Part shown: positions 6,141-6,665 of the stretch, in pieces
Position numbering within the stretch: position 1 is the stretch's first letter
How the letters are laid out: each line of letters opens with the position of its first letter
NCBI GenBank assembly: GCA_027067035.1
Contig: JAMOMO010000404.1
Span: 1-6,665 of the forward strand
Length of the DNA stretch: 6,665 nt
Direction of reading: 5' to 3'
Origin: Desulfobulbaceae bacterium
GTDB lineage: Bacteria; Desulfobacterota; Desulfobulbia; Desulfobulbales; Desulfocapsaceae
The notes under the pieces: model-generated
Databases searched by the model: none
What the model was told of the DNA's origin: nothing
The model's input: only the letters and a program-made list of their open reading frames with translations
Program-made: the position numbers and the translations under genes

Positions 6141-6171
6141 TTGAAATTTGCTTCTGAAAAAGTCCTATGAT
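6141..6171 (+). promoter_or_regulatory. Possible promoter upstream of the lipoprotein gene
   Basis: TTGAAA (6141-6146) and TATGAT (6166-6171) are good hexamers, but the 19-base spacer is long. Transcription would start near 6178, leaving a leader of about 110 bases before TTG 6289. The 184-base gap 6105-6288 otherwise shows a weak hairpin (GCAGC 6234-6238 with GCTGC 6247-6251) and a short ORF at 6179-6292. Confidence 0.3.
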
Positions 6172-6278
6172 ACACTGAATGAGTTGGGATAATCAGTACA
6201 ACACCCATTGTCTGTGGGGCTTTTGGAAGGTGAGCAGCTGTCTTCTGCTGCCCCGTGACAGTGCATATCATCTTGCCC

Positions 6279-6282
6279 GGAG
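6279..6282 (+). promoter_or_regulatory. Ribosome binding site supporting a TTG start
   Basis: GGAG lies six bases before TTG 6289. The next in-frame candidate, GTG 6298, is 15 bases away from this site, so TTG 6289 is preferred. Confidence 0.5.
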
Positions 6283-6288
6283 ATTCCG

Positions 6289-6665
6289 TTGAATAATGTG
6301 TTTAAGGATCCTGCTTTTCCCGTTGGAAAAGTATTGTTATCTCTACTGATACTGCTTGTCACCGGCAGTATGCTCTCTTCCTGTTCCAGCACCCCGCCGA
6401 TTCTTCAGGTCGTGATTGTTCAGTTTGGTGATTCCAGAAAACCCATGGTGAGCGGTTTCGTGGAAAGAATGGCCGAGCTTGGATATCATGACAATAAAAA
6501 CATTCAGTATACATATCTCAATGCCGGACGCAGCAGGAAGCAGCTGAAACATCTGCTTGATACCATGGATACGGCAGCTGTTGATCTGATTGCAGTTGCC
6601 GGTGGTGTTGAGGCCGATGCGGTAAAAAAAAGGCTTTCCGGTGAAAGCGGCCCGCCAGTGGTGGT
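6289..6665 (+). CDS. ABC-type substrate-binding lipoprotein (PF04392/TrpX-like), 3' end beyond window
   Basis: The 5' part (125 codons plus two bases) of a periplasmic binding protein, cut by the window edge. From TTG 6289, a basic/hydrophobic segment (GKVLLSLLILLVTGSM, residues 13-28) is followed by the lipobox L29-S-S-C32, so the mature protein should be lipid-anchored at Cys32. The mature start VVIVQFGDSRKPMVSGFVER, then MAELGY, the NAGRS segment and VDLIAVAGGVEADAV, follows the beta-alpha pattern of the ABC_sub_bind family (PF04392). That family includes TrpX and many uncharacterised proteins, some of which serve as sensor domains fused to kinases or cyclases; any such fusion would lie outside the window. 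Substrates of the family are mostly unknown. An in-frame TGA at 6256 bounds the frame upstream. The start codon overlaps the stop of a 37-codon ORF (TTGA). An A8 run lies at 6624-6631. It sits 184 bases after the radical-SAM gene with its own possible promoter, so it is probably a separate transcription unit. Confidence 0.8.
   Translation, partial: MNNVFKDPAFPVGKVLLSLLILLVTGSMLSSCSSTPPILQVVIVQFGDSRKPMVSGFVERMAELGYHDNKNIQYTYLNAGRSRKQLKHLLDTMDTAAVDLIAVAGGVEADAVKKRLSGESGPPVV

Noticed and set aside
6234..6251. Hairpin GCAGC/GCTGC in the leader of the lipoprotein gene
   Set aside because: Five-pair stem with no following T run; not enough to call a terminator or riboswitch.
1..6665. CRISPR array, tRNA, rRNA, insertion sequence or attachment site
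   Set aside because: No regularly spaced repeats, tRNA-like cloverleaf, transposase frame or terminal inverted repeats were seen on reading both strands by eye.

Overview
The window comes from a bacterium, most likely an anaerobic or facultatively anaerobic Gram-negative. The Desulfobacterota (for example the Desulfobulbales) are my best guess. This rests on three things: a NapG/NapH electron-transfer pair in the style seen in sulfate reducers, a lipoprotein ABC-type binding protein, and a radical-SAM protein next to zinc-ribbon proteins. The taxonomy is inference only; no marker gene is present.

Left part (1-1487, + strand): the end of what looks like a periplasmic nitrate reductase (nap-type) operon. 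A Tat-exported four-cluster ferredoxin (NapG) is followed after a 5-base gap by a four-helix membrane polyferredoxin (NapH). Together they would pass quinol-derived electrons across the membrane to a periplasmic reductase encoded upstream, outside the window. A convergent small gene of unknown function (1501-1848, - strand) ends 13 bases from napH. It is driven by a promoter that shares its -10 bases with the divergent promoter of the next block.

Middle part (2006-6104, + strand): four co-directional genes. The first is an SPFH (stomatin/prohibitin-like) protein with three tandem C-terminal zinc ribbons, resembling the YdjI/COG4260 type. The second is a 415-residue protein with two zinc ribbons and four short 'aromatic-Pro-aromatic' segments, apparently its partner. 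The third is a CDA-fold nucleoside/tRNA-type deaminase with intact catalytic motifs. The fourth is a radical-SAM enzyme with a reduced SPASM/twitch-like C-terminus. A possible weak terminator separates the deaminase from the radical-SAM gene. The SPFH and zinc-ribbon genes look like a membrane-associated module; whether the two enzymes belong to it is open.

Right part (6105-6665): a 184-base intergenic region with a possible promoter and a short Trp-containing ORF, then the 5' part of a lipoprotein of the ABC substrate-binding family (PF04392/TrpX-like), cut by the window edge.

A recurring oddity is that several genes are preceded by a short ORF that ends at, or just across, the start codon (1912-2004, 3146-3208, 6179-6292). 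These may be coupling or leader ORFs, or chance; they are listed as findings, not as genes.
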